Positions 15,978-25,662 of a stretch of DNA of 64,000 bases are shown piece by piece. Within the stretch, counting starts at the first letter, position 1. Every line of letters begins with the position of its first letter. The position numbers and the translations under genes were made by a program. The stretch comes from Candidatus Sphingomonas phytovorans (GTDB lineage Bacteria > Pseudomonadota > Alphaproteobacteria > Sphingomonadales > Sphingomonadaceae): the NCBI GenBank assembly GCA_029202385.1, contig CP119314.1, forward strand, positions 1,056,501 through 1,120,500, read 5' to 3'. The notes under the pieces were generated by a model. It saw only the letters and a program-made list of their open reading frames with translations. It did not search any database and had not been told where the DNA came from.

Positions 15978-18638
15978 ATGACCGAGCTCCCGAAAACCTT
16001 CGACCCCGCTGAAATCGAATCCCGCTGGTATGCGCATTGGGAGGGGGAGGGCCTGTTCCATCCCGATCGCCCGGGTGCCGAGCCTTGGACGATCGTCAAC
16101 CCGCCGCCGAACGTGACGGGCAACCTCCACATCGGCCATGCGCTCGACAACACGCTGCAGGACATCCTCGTCCGCCACGCGCGATTGAAGGGCAAGGATG
16201 CGCTGTGGGTGGTCGGCACCGACCATGCGGGCATCGCGACTCAGATGGTGGTCGAGCGCAACATGGCGCTTCATCAGCAGAAGCGTACTGACTTCACCCG
16301 CGAGGACTTCATCGCGAAGGTCTGGGAGTGGAAGGCCGAGAGCGGAGGCAGCATCACGCGGCAGCTTCGCCGGCTAGGCTGCTCGATGGACTGGGCGAAC
16401 GAACGTTTCACCATGGACGAAGGCTTCAGCAAGGCTGTGCTGAAGGTGTTCGTCGATCTCCACAAGGAAGGCCTGCTGTACCGCGACAAGCGGCTGGTGA
16501 ACTGGGATCCGGGTCTGGGCACCGCCATCTCCGATCTTGAGGTCGAGACGCGCGAAATCAATGGCCAGTTTTGGCACCTGCGCTATCCGCTCGAGGACGG
16601 CTCGGGCTTCATCTCGGTCGCGACCACGCGCCCGGAGACGATGCTCGCCGACATGGCGGTCGCGGTGAATCCGACCGACGAACGCTACACAGCGCTCATC
16701 GGGAAGAATGTGCGCCTGCCGATCACGGGACGCCTGATCCCGATCGTGGCGGATGAGCATGCCGATCCCGAGCTCGGCTCTGGGGCGGTGAAGATCACGC
16801 CGGGCCACGACTTCAACGATTTCGAGGTAGGCAAGCGCGCCGGTTTCAAGGCCGGCGACATGCTCAACATGCTCGATGCCAAGGCGCAGGTCACGCAGAC
16901 CGCTGACGAGCTGATCCCGGGCGACCTGATTGGCTTGACCGCCGCCGAGGCGCGCAAGCGCGTCGTCGCGCTGATCGAGGCGGCGGGACTGCTGGAACGA
17001 GTCGAGGATCGCGTGATCCAGACGCCGTTCGGCGACCGCTCCGGCGTGGTGATCGAGCCGTGGCTGACGGACCAATGGTATGTCGATGCCGCGACGCTGG
17101 CGAAGCCGGCGATCGAGGCGGTCAAGACCGGCGCGATCAAGGTCGTCCCCAAGACCTGGGAGAAGACCTATTTCAACTGGATGGAGAACATCCAGCCCTG
17201 GTGCGTGTCGCGCCAGCTCTGGTGGGGGCACCGCATTCCGGCCTGGTTCGCCGAGGACGGCCGCATCTTCGTCGCCATGGACGAGGCCGGCGCGCAGGAG
17301 CAGGCAGGCGAGGGTGTCGAGCTTCGCCAGGACAGCGATGTCCTTGATACTTGGTTCTCCTCGGCACTCTGGCCCTTCGCCACAATGGGCTGGCCCGAGG
17401 ACGGGAACCCGACGCTCCACGGTCGCTATCCTAATGACGTGTTGATCTCAGGCTTCGACATCCTGTTCTTCTGGGATGCACGGATGATGATGCAGGGCAT
17501 GCACTTCATGAAGGACGTGCCGTTCCGCACGCTCTACCTCCACGGCTTGGTTCGTGCGGCGGACGGGCAGAAGATGTCCAAGTCCAAGGGCAATACCGTC
17601 GATCCGCTCGGCCTGATCGACAAATATGGCGCCGATGCGCTGCGCTTCTTCATGGCGGCGATGGAGAGCCAGGGCCGCGACATCAAGATGGATGAGAAGC
17701 GGGTCGAGGGGTATCGCAACTTCGCGACCAAGCTGTGGAACGCCGCGCGTTTCTGCCAGTCCAACGGGATCGGGGCCAGCACCACGCTCGAGGCGCCCGA
17801 GGCTGCGCTGGCAGTCAACCGCTGGATCATCGCGGAGACGATCGAGACCGTGCAGGCGGTCGATATCGCGCTGGCGGACTATCGCTTCGACGGCGCGGCG
17901 AACGCCATCTACCAGTTCGCATGGAGCCGTTTCTGCGACTGGTATATCGAACTGATCAAGCCGCTGCTCGGCAACGCGGAAGGACCGGCGACCGGCCCTG
18001 AGGCCGACGAAACGCGTAAGGTTGCTGGCTGGGTGCTCGACCAGATGCTGGTCCTGCTCCACCCGTTCATGCCGTTTATCACGGAAGAGCTGTGGCATGC
18101 CCTGGGCGAGCGCGAGTCCGATCTGATTGTCGCGAAATGGCCAATGGCCGATGCCCGGTCGATCGATCCTGAAGCGAGCAAGGAGATCGACTGGCTGATC
18201 CGCCTCGTCAGTGACGTCCGGGCGGCGCGCAACGAGCTGAACGTCTCCCCCGGCGCGCGCATGCCCTTTCATGTCCGCGATGCCGACGCGGCGACCCTTG
18301 CGCGGTTGGACCGACAGGCCCCGGCAATCGCGCGACTGGCAAGGATCGATCGGGCGGAAGGCGACGCTCCGGCAAGCGGTGCGGTTCAGGTGGTTATCGA
18401 CGAGGCGACCTTCGTCCTCCCGCTTGAGGGCGTGATCGACCTCGACGCGGAACGTGCCCGCTTGAGCAAGGGGATTGAGGCGGCCGCCAAGGAACGCGAC
18501 TCGCTTGCCGGCCGGCTGGGCAATGCGAGCTTCGTCGAACGGGCCAAGCCCGAGGCGGTCGAGAAGGCACGCGCCGATCATGCGGAGAAGTCTGCCGAGG
18601 CCGAACGCCTGACCGCGGCGCTCGCGCGGCTGGGTTAA
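15978..18638 (+). CDS. valS: Valyl-tRNA synthetase
   Basis: An 886-residue class I aminoacyl-tRNA synthetase that charges tRNA-Val. The Rossmann domain has the HIGH motif in [14 protein letters not shown] and the KMSKS loop in [14 protein letters not shown]. The CP1 editing domain lies between (about 190-340, [17 protein letters not shown]), followed by the anticodon-binding domain and a C-terminal coiled coil ([17 protein letters not shown], last 65 residues). [16 protein letters not shown] is the usual ValS block. Start at ATG 15978 matches the family N-terminus ([15 protein letters not shown]). See the leader entry for the unusual 5' region. Confidence 0.98.
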   Translation: MTELPKTFDPAEIESRWYAHWEGEGLFHPDRPGAEPWTIVNPPPNVTGNLHIGHALDNTLQDILVRHARLKGKDALWVVGTDHAGIATQMVVERNMALHQQKRTDFTREDFIAKVWEWKAESGGSITRQLRRLGCSMDWANERFTMDEGFSKAVLKVFVDLHKEGLLYRDKRLVNWDPGLGTAISDLEVETREINGQFWHLRYPLEDGSGFISVATTRPETMLADMAVAVNPTDERYTALIGKNVRLPITGRLIPIVADEHADPELGSGAVKITPGHDFNDFEVGKRAGFKAGDMLNMLDAKAQVTQTADELIPGDLIGLTAAEARKRVVALIEAAGLLERVEDRVIQTPFGDRSGVVIEPWLTDQWYVDAATLAKPAIEAVKTGAIKVVPKTWEKTYFNWMENIQPWCVSRQLWWGHRIPAWFAEDGRIFVAMDEAGAQEQAGEGVELRQDSDVLDTWFSSALWPFATMGWPEDGNPTLHGRYPNDVLISGFDILFFWDARMMMQGMHFMKDVPFRTLYLHGLVRAADGQKMSKSKGNTVDPLGLIDKYGADALRFFMAAMESQGRDIKMDEKRVEGYRNFATKLWNAARFCQSNGIGASTTLEAPEAALAVNRWIIAETIETVQAVDIALADYRFDGAANAIYQFAWSRFCDWYIELIKPLLGNAEGPATGPEADETRKVAGWVLDQMLVLLHPFMPFITEELWHALGERESDLIVAKWPMADARSIDPEASKEIDWLIRLVSDVRAARNELNVSPGARMPFHVRDADAATLARLDRQAPAIARLARIDRAEGDAPASGAVQVVIDEATFVLPLEGVIDLDAERARLSKGIEAAAKERDSLAGRLGNASFVERAKPEAVEKARADHAEKSAEAERLTAALARLG

Positions 18639-18645
18639 ACCTCTT

Positions 18646-18666
18646 CCCCTCCCTGCAAGGGAGGGG
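18646..18666. repeat. Small palindrome CCCCTCCCT/AGGGAGGGG after valS
   Basis: A nine-base perfect stem with a GCA loop lies ten bases beyond the valS stop. The same CCCCTCCC-rich palindrome type recurs near 18755-18775 (imperfectly) and as the long stem at 58183-58222, so it belongs to a dispersed family. Confidence 0.6.
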
Positions 18667-18686
18667 CTAGGGGTGATCGAGAGAAA

Positions 18687-18717
18687 GTCGGGGGGCGATC
18701 CCCGGCTTTTTCTTTCT
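18687..18717 (+). terminator. Probable rho-independent terminator of valS
   Basis: GTCGGGG (18687-18693) pairs with CCCCGGC (18700-18706) around a six-base loop, with one G-T pair, and is followed directly by a run of T (TTTTTCTTT). It lies about 50 bases after the valS stop. Confidence 0.65.
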
Positions 18718-18785
18718 GCCCCATGCGAGACGCGCGCTCGCACCCACCCCAACTCCTCCCTTGTGGGAGGCGAGTGAGAGACGCG

Positions 18786-20243
18786 ATGGCCCCACCTCCT
18801 TCCCGTCCTGGTCAACGCGACCTCACCACGGGGCCGATCGCGGCTACCTTGCTTGCCTTCGCCTTGCCGACGCTTGGGTCGAACATCCTCCAGTCGCTCA
18901 ACGGATCGATCAATTCGATCTGGGTCGGGCGCTTCCTGGGCGAAAGTGCGCTAGCCGCGACGTCGAACGCCAACATCATCATGTTCCTCATGTTCTCCGC
19001 CGTGTTCGGCTTCGGCATGGCGGCGACGATCCTCATCGGCCAGTCGGTCGGGCGTCACGACATCGAGGCGGCGCGGCGTGCTTTCGGGTCTACGGTCGGC
19101 CTGGTGGTCGGCGGCGCGGTGGTGATCTCCGTCCTCGGCTGGCTGTTCACGCCGCAGATCCTGCGTCTGCTTGCTACTCCCGGTGATGCGCAGAATCTGG
19201 CACGCGATTATCTTCGCGTGATTTTCCTCGGCCTGCCTTTCTCGATGCTGGGTGTGCTGATTCAGATGAGCCTGCGTGGCACGGGCGATTCGCTGACTCC
19301 CTTGTGGTTCATGCTGCTCAGCGTGTTGATCGACAGTAGTTTCAATCCACTGCTGATTGAAGGAATCGGTCCGTTCCCGCGCATGGGGATCGCGGGTTCA
19401 GCGACGGCGACGCTGATCGCCGGTATCGTTTCCTCGGCGGGGCTTCTCATTTACCTCTATTGGCGCGACCTCCCGATCCGCCTGCGCGGCCACGAACTGC
19501 GCTATCTGATTCCCGAGATGGCGCTGGTGAAGACAATCGTCACCAAGGGGTTGCCCATGGGAGCCCAGATGCTGGTGATGTCAACCGCCGGGCTCACCAT
19601 GGTCGGGCTGGTCAATCGCCTCGGCGTCGAAACAGCCGCCGCCTATGCCGTGTCGCAACAGCTCTGGACCTATATCCAGATGCCGGCGATGGCGATCGGC
19701 GTCGCGGTCAGCAGCATGGCGGCGCAGAATATCGGCGCGGGCAAATGGGAACGGGTGAACGCCATCACCCGGGCCGGGATCATCTATAACACCGCCATCA
19801 CGCTCGCCGTGATCGTCGCGATCATCCTGTTCGACCGGCAGGTGATGGCGCTGTTCGTCGGCAGCGAGAGCCCGGCAATACCGATCGCGCGGCACATCCA
19901 GCTTATCGCAAGCTGGACCTTCGTCATGTTCGGCGCGACCATGGTGTTGTTTTCGACGGTGCGCGCCAATGGCGCCACGATGGCGCCGCTGATCATCCTG
20001 GCGATCGCCTTCTACCCAGTCCGGATCGGGTTCGCGCTCCTCGGCCCGCGGCTCATCGGGCCGGATGCCTTATGGTATTCCTTTCCGCTCGGATCGCTCG
20101 TCTCGCTTTCGCTCGCGATCGTCTATTATCGCAGCGGCCATTGGCGTGAGCAGGTGCTGATCGTGCCACCCAACCCCGAGGAGGCCGGGGAGCAGGCTCA
20201 TGCGGCTGGCGAACCGGCGGGACGGTTGCATCCGACGGGCTGA
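18786..20243 (+). CDS. MATE family efflux transporter
   Basis: A 485-residue inner-membrane protein with about twelve predicted helices in two six-helix halves, matching the MATE (NorM/DinF) fold: N-terminal TTGPIAATLLAFALPTLGSN, the GQSVGRHD loop after helix 2, and in the second half MPAMAIGVAVSSMAAQNIGA. Members exchange Na+ or H+ for cationic drugs. I take the ATG at 18786; an upstream ATG at 18723 would add residues encoded by a repeat palindrome. Drug range unknown. A terminator follows at once. Confidence 0.92.
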   Translation: MAPPPSRPGQRDLTTGPIAATLLAFALPTLGSNILQSLNGSINSIWVGRFLGESALAATSNANIIMFLMFSAVFGFGMAATILIGQSVGRHDIEAARRAFGSTVGLVVGGAVVISVLGWLFTPQILRLLATPGDAQNLARDYLRVIFLGLPFSMLGVLIQMSLRGTGDSLTPLWFMLLSVLIDSSFNPLLIEGIGPFPRMGIAGSATATLIAGIVSSAGLLIYLYWRDLPIRLRGHELRYLIPEMALVKTIVTKGLPMGAQMLVMSTAGLTMVGLVNRLGVETAAAYAVSQQLWTYIQMPAMAIGVAVSSMAAQNIGAGKWERVNAITRAGIIYNTAITLAVIVAIILFDRQVMALFVGSESPAIPIARHIQLIASWTFVMFGATMVLFSTVRANGATMAPLIILAIAFYPVRIGFALLGPRLIGPDALWYSFPLGSLVSLSLAIVYYRSGHWREQVLIVPPNPEEAGEQAHAAGEPAGRLHPTG

Positions 20244-20244
20244 G

Positions 20245-20278
20245 CTGAGCCTGCGCCGGCAAGGCTCAGGTCTTGTTT
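20245..20278 (+). terminator. Rho-independent terminator after the MATE gene
   Basis: CTGAGCCT (20245-20252) and AGGCTCAG (20262-20269) form a perfect eight-base stem, followed by the T-rich tract TCTTGTTT. It starts two bases after the MATE stop codon. Confidence 0.75.
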
Positions 20279-20377
20279 CGGGGCGGCTTGTTTGAAATAA
20301 GTCATTGATAAATTTATATATATTACAAAATCTCCGCCTTTGTGAAGGGCTGCTCGACCGCTCGTGATCCGCGCTGA

Positions 20378-22064
<1,687 letters not shown>

Positions 22065-22068
<4 letters not shown>

Positions 22069-22598
22069 TCCACACCGACCGTCTCGTCCTGCGCCGCTGG
22101 CGCGAGGCGGACGTCGACCCTTTTTTCGCCATCTGCTCGGATCCCCGGGTGATGGCGACGATCGGGCCGCTCCAGACGCGTGACGAGATCGTGGCGGCGG
22201 TCGCCCGGCAGAACGGTTTTCAGGATCGGCACGGTTTCTGTTTCTGGGCGATCGAACGTCGCGAGGATGCTGCGATGGTCGGCTTCTGCGGGATCAAGCC
22301 CGGTGCCGAGGGCACGCCGATCGAGGGCGAAGTCGAAATCGGATGGCGGCTTGGCTTCGCCGACTGGGGCAAGGGCTATGCGCGCGAAGCCGCGACCGCG
22401 TCTCTGGGGTGGGCGTGGGATCGTCGGGATATTCCCGCTGTCGCCGCCATCACGACGGTGGGAAACAGCCGCAGTTGGGGTTTGATGGAGCGCCTCGGCA
22501 TGGTCCGCGCCCCGGGTGAGGATTTCAATCATCCCGGCGTGCCCGACGACAGCCCGCTCAAACCCCACATCGTCTATCGAATCGCGCGGCCCGCCTGA
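22065..22598 (+). CDS. GNAT family N-acetyltransferase (RimJ/RimL type), copy 2
   Basis: A 177-residue paralog of the preceding gene, sharing IHTDRLVLRRWREADVDPF, FCGIKPGAEGTPIEGEVEIG and LMERLGMVR. The conserved loop GADWGKGYAREA-type (here FADWGKGYAREAATA) binds acetyl-CoA. The two genes clearly come from a tandem duplication that has since diverged. Start codon overlaps the preceding stop and its stop overlaps the next start (TGATG), showing tight translational coupling. Substrate unknown. Confidence 0.9.
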
Positions 22599-24829
22599 TG
22601 GCGGGTATTGCCGTGCCGGTGCGATTCGCCCGGCCCTTGTTCGTCGTGACGATCCTTGCCGGATCGTTCCTGCTGTTCCTGGTCCAGCCGATGGTTGCGC
22701 GCATGGCGCTGCCCCGACTCGGCGGCGCGCCCGCCGTCTGGAACTCGGCGATGCTGGTCTATCAGGCACTGCTGCTCGGCGGTTACGCCTATGCGCATTG
22801 GCTCGGGCGCGTGACGCCGCGCTTGCAGGCCGCGATTCATCTCGCAGTGCTGCTGATCGCAGCCCTGTGGCTTCCGATCGGCCTGATGACGACTCAACTG
22901 CCCGCCAATGCACAACCAGCCATCTGGGTGCCCTGGCTGCTCGGTGCGTCGATCGGGCCATTGTTCTTCGCCATCTCGGCACAGGCGCCGCTGCTGCAGC
23001 GCTGGTTCAGCGTGTCGAGCGAGGGGGAAGACCCTTATGCCCTTTATGCTGCGTCCAATTTCGGCAGCTTTGCCGGTCTGATCGCCTATCCTTTGTTCGT
23101 CGAGCCCGGCCTGGCGCTCAACGGGCAGAGCAGGCTGTGGACCATCGGCTACATCGTCGTAGGTGTGCTCGTCACGGTCTGCGCGATGACGCTGCCGAAG
23201 ACGAAGATGCGGATCGTCGACGGGCCGGTCGCGGAAAGCGCGCCGCCGACCCGCAAGCGAATCGCGCACTGGATCGCCTTGGCCTTCGTGCCTTCGGGGC
23301 TGATGCTGGCGACCTCGACATACATCACGACCGACGTGGTCGCGATGCCGCTGCTGTGGGTGCTGCCGCTTGGCCTGTATCTGCTGAGCTTCACCATCGC
23401 CTTTGCGAGCCGGCGCGGCCCTGCGGATTTGCTCACAAGGCTCGCTCCGGTCGTCATTCTGCTGATCGGCGGGGTGCTGGTCGGCGGGTTGCAGGGCAAG
23501 CCGTGGCTCAACGCCGTGCTTGCGCTGGTCCTCCTGTTCATGGCCGCGGTGGCTCTGCACACCGCAATGTACCGGCTGCGACCGGAGGCGGACCGGCTGA
23601 CGGGATTCTACCTTGCCATGTCGGTCGGCGGCGCGCTGGGCGGCGTGTTCGCCGCGCTGATCGCCCCGCTGGTATTCGACTGGACCTATGAATATCCGCT
23701 GCTGGTGCTGGTTGCCGGGGTGCTTGCGCCCCAGAGCTTCCTGATTCCCGAGATCGGCATGTTGTGGGAGCGAAACCGGCAGCATCGCCGCTTCATGACG
23801 GTCGCGGTGGCGCTGCTGATGTGGGCAGTCATTCTTGTCGTGTTGAACAGCCCGGGCGCCGAATCTGACGATTCGGGGCCGGTCCAGGGGATCGTGTTCG
23901 TCGTGATGGTCGCTGTCGGCGTCTTCACCATCGGTATGCGCGGTGCCTTCGTCATCGCACTGGCTGGCGCGTTGATCGTGTTCGGCGGTTACCGCTCGAT
24001 CCTGTTGTCGTTCGAACCGGGTGCCCGGACGCGCAGCTATTTCGGTGTCTACACGATTCGCGACTATGAGGAGATGCGCCAGCTCCAGCACGGCACTACC
24101 GTGCACGGCACGCAGCTGCTCGGCAGCGTGGGGCGTGAGCGGACGCCGACCGCTTATTATGTTACTGGGTCAGGCGTGGGACAGGCAATGCAGGCGGCAC
24201 CTGCCTTGTTCGGCGATCACGCCCGAATCGGCGTCGTCGGCCTCGGGGCGGGAACGCTCGCCTGTTACGCGCATCCAGGCCAAAGCTGGCGCTTCTACGA
24301 GATCGATCCCCTCGTGGTGCATATCGCGCGCGACACTGGGCAGTTCACCTTCCTGAAGAATTGCCTGCCGAACCCAAGGATCGAGGTCGGCGACGCTCGG
24401 CTCAACCTTGCCGCCGAAGCGACCGGTTCGCTCGACCTGCTCACCCTCGACGCCTTTTCGTCAGACGCGGTGCCGATGCATCTGATGACGCGGGAAGCGT
24501 TCGACACCTATGGTCGTGTGCTAGCGCATGACGGCGTGCTGCTCTTCCACATCTCGAACAAGTTTCTCGATCTTGAGCCGGTCGTGTCGGCAGCCGCCGC
24601 GGCCGGTGGGTGGAGCGCGGCGAAGCTTCTTTACTTCCCCGGCCCCGATGTGGAGGCGCCCCGCGCCGTATCCTTCTGGGTCGCGCTCTCCCATGATCCC
24701 GCAACGATCGCGGCCCTCAAGGCACGCGATGCCAAATGGCAGACGCTCAACCGCTATCCGGGGTTCACGCCGTGGACCGACGATTATTCGACGATCCTGC
24801 CGCTCGTGAAGCTGTTCCGTAAGCCGTAG
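22598..24829 (+). CDS. Fused membrane protein/spermidine-synthase-like protein
   Basis: A 743-residue protein. The first about 440 residues hold a dozen or more membrane helices (for example FVVTILAGSFLLFLVQPMVA and LLGASIGPLFFAISAQAPLL). The C-terminal 230 residues are a Rossmann methyltransferase-like domain with IGVVGLGAGTLACYA, the acidic YEIDPLVV and VGDARLNL, as in spermidine/spermine synthases. Such fused MFS/spermidine synthase proteins are widespread but poorly characterised. Polyamine synthesis is not proven. It closes the hemB-GNAT-GNAT run by a one-base overlap. Confidence 0.85.
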   Translation: MAGIAVPVRFARPLFVVTILAGSFLLFLVQPMVARMALPRLGGAPAVWNSAMLVYQALLLGGYAYAHWLGRVTPRLQAAIHLAVLLIAALWLPIGLMTTQLPANAQPAIWVPWLLGASIGPLFFAISAQAPLLQRWFSVSSEGEDPYALYAASNFGSFAGLIAYPLFVEPGLALNGQSRLWTIGYIVVGVLVTVCAMTLPKTKMRIVDGPVAESAPPTRKRIAHWIALAFVPSGLMLATSTYITTDVVAMPLLWVLPLGLYLLSFTIAFASRRGPADLLTRLAPVVILLIGGVLVGGLQGKPWLNAVLALVLLFMAAVALHTAMYRLRPEADRLTGFYLAMSVGGALGGVFAALIAPLVFDWTYEYPLLVLVAGVLAPQSFLIPEIGMLWERNRQHRRFMTVAVALLMWAVILVVLNSPGAESDDSGPVQGIVFVVMVAVGVFTIGMRGAFVIALAGALIVFGGYRSILLSFEPGARTRSYFGVYTIRDYEEMRQLQHGTTVHGTQLLGSVGRERTPTAYYVTGSGVGQAMQAAPALFGDHARIGVVGLGAGTLACYAHPGQSWRFYEIDPLVVHIARDTGQFTFLKNCLPNPRIEVGDARLNLAAEATGSLDLLTLDAFSSDAVPMHLMTREAFDTYGRVLAHDGVLLFHISNKFLDLEPVVSAAAAAGGWSAAKLLYFPGPDVEAPRAVSFWVALSHDPATIAALKARDAKWQTLNRYPGFTPWTDDYSTILPLVKLFRKP

Positions 24830-24836
24830 GCCAACA

Positions 24837-25337
24837 TCAGGTTTCGGGGAGCATCGCCTGGATCGCCGCGATTCGCGCGGACTGGGTCTGGAGCTGCGCC
24901 TCGGCCGCGGTGCGCAACGAATCGATGCCGGGATAGTCGGGTTCGCCGGCGGTCGCGCGTGCGATCGCCAGATCCTCGATATCGGTAAGGACCGCGGAGG
25001 TAGTTGCGCGATAGCCGTCGAGTTCGGCCAGTGCCGACTGGGCGGTGATCCAGCCCTCGCTGCCGGCCGGCTGGCCCTTCGCCGCGACGGCGGCCCGCTC
25101 GGCACGATCGGCGGCGGGGGCGAAAGCGTTTGCCGATTCGTCCAGCGTCACCTTCATTGCGGCGAGCTTTGCATCGGTCGGTGCGTCGGGAGTTGCTGTT
25201 GCCGGCGGAGATGCTTCCGGTTCGGTGAGGCTCGTCGTCTCGACTGGCCGTGGCAGCAGCGAGGGATAGCGGGTCGTCGACCGTTCGGCGCATCCGCAGA
25301 GCAGGGCAAGACAGGCGAAGGGGAGGGCGTGTTTCAT
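24837..25337 (-). CDS. Putative lipoprotein
   Basis: A 166-residue protein with a type II signal peptide (MKHALPFACLALLCGC, lipobox LLCGC) so it should be lipid-anchored. The mature part is a Pro/Ala/Thr-rich linker followed by helices rich in Ala and Glu (LAAMKVTLDESANAFAPAAD), suggesting a coiled coil. I do not recognise a family. The ATG at 25337 is chosen because it begins the signal peptide. Convergent with the spermidine-synthase-like gene, seven bases apart. Confidence 0.75.
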   Translation of the reverse strand: MKHALPFACLALLCGCAERSTTRYPSLLPRPVETTSLTEPEASPPATATPDAPTDAKLAAMKVTLDESANAFAPAADRAERAAVAAKGQPAGSEGWITAQSALAELDGYRATTSAVLTDIEDLAIARATAGEPDYPGIDSLRTAAEAQLQTQSARIAAIQAMLPET

Positions 25338-25429
25338 GCCCTTTCGCTCTATGCGGCAAATAAGATGTGCGCAACGCACGCAACACACTTGCGCACCGCG
25401 AAAGACGCATCTATGTGCCCACTTCCCAA

Positions 25430-25506
25430 GCGCCCGTAGCTCAGCTGGATAGAGCATCAGACTACGAATCTGAGGGTCGGACGTTCGAATCGTTCCGGGC
25501 GCGCCA
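25430..25506 (+). tRNA. tRNA-Arg (ACG)
   Basis: Cloverleaf: acceptor GCGCCCG with CGGGCGC, D arm GCTC/GAGC, anticodon stem TCAGA/TCTGA around CTACGAA (anticodon ACG), T arm GGACG-TTCGAAT-CGTTC, discriminator G and encoded CCA. Length 77 bases. The A34 would be edited to inosine to read CGU, CGC and CGA. A terminator follows. Confidence 0.97.
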
Positions 25507-25513
25507 AGGTTTC

Positions 25514-25558
25514 AATAGGCCGGAATTCCTCCTTTCGGAGGGATTTCGGCCTATTCTT
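25514..25558 (+). terminator. Strong terminator after tRNA-Arg
   Basis: AATAGGCCGGAATTCCTCC (25514-25532) pairs with GGAGGGATTTCGGCCTATT (25537-25555) around TTTC with two mismatched positions, followed by CTTT. The stem is long enough to act on both strands; it also lies beyond the convergent kdpD stop. Confidence 0.8.
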
Positions 25559-25662
25559 TGGTCGGGATTCCGGTGTCCGTTTCGTGCGCCAGACTGGAAG
25601 GTGCCGAGGACCGGATGTTCGCCTCCGGGACTTTTGACATTGTCGGCCGCGCCCGCCCGCCT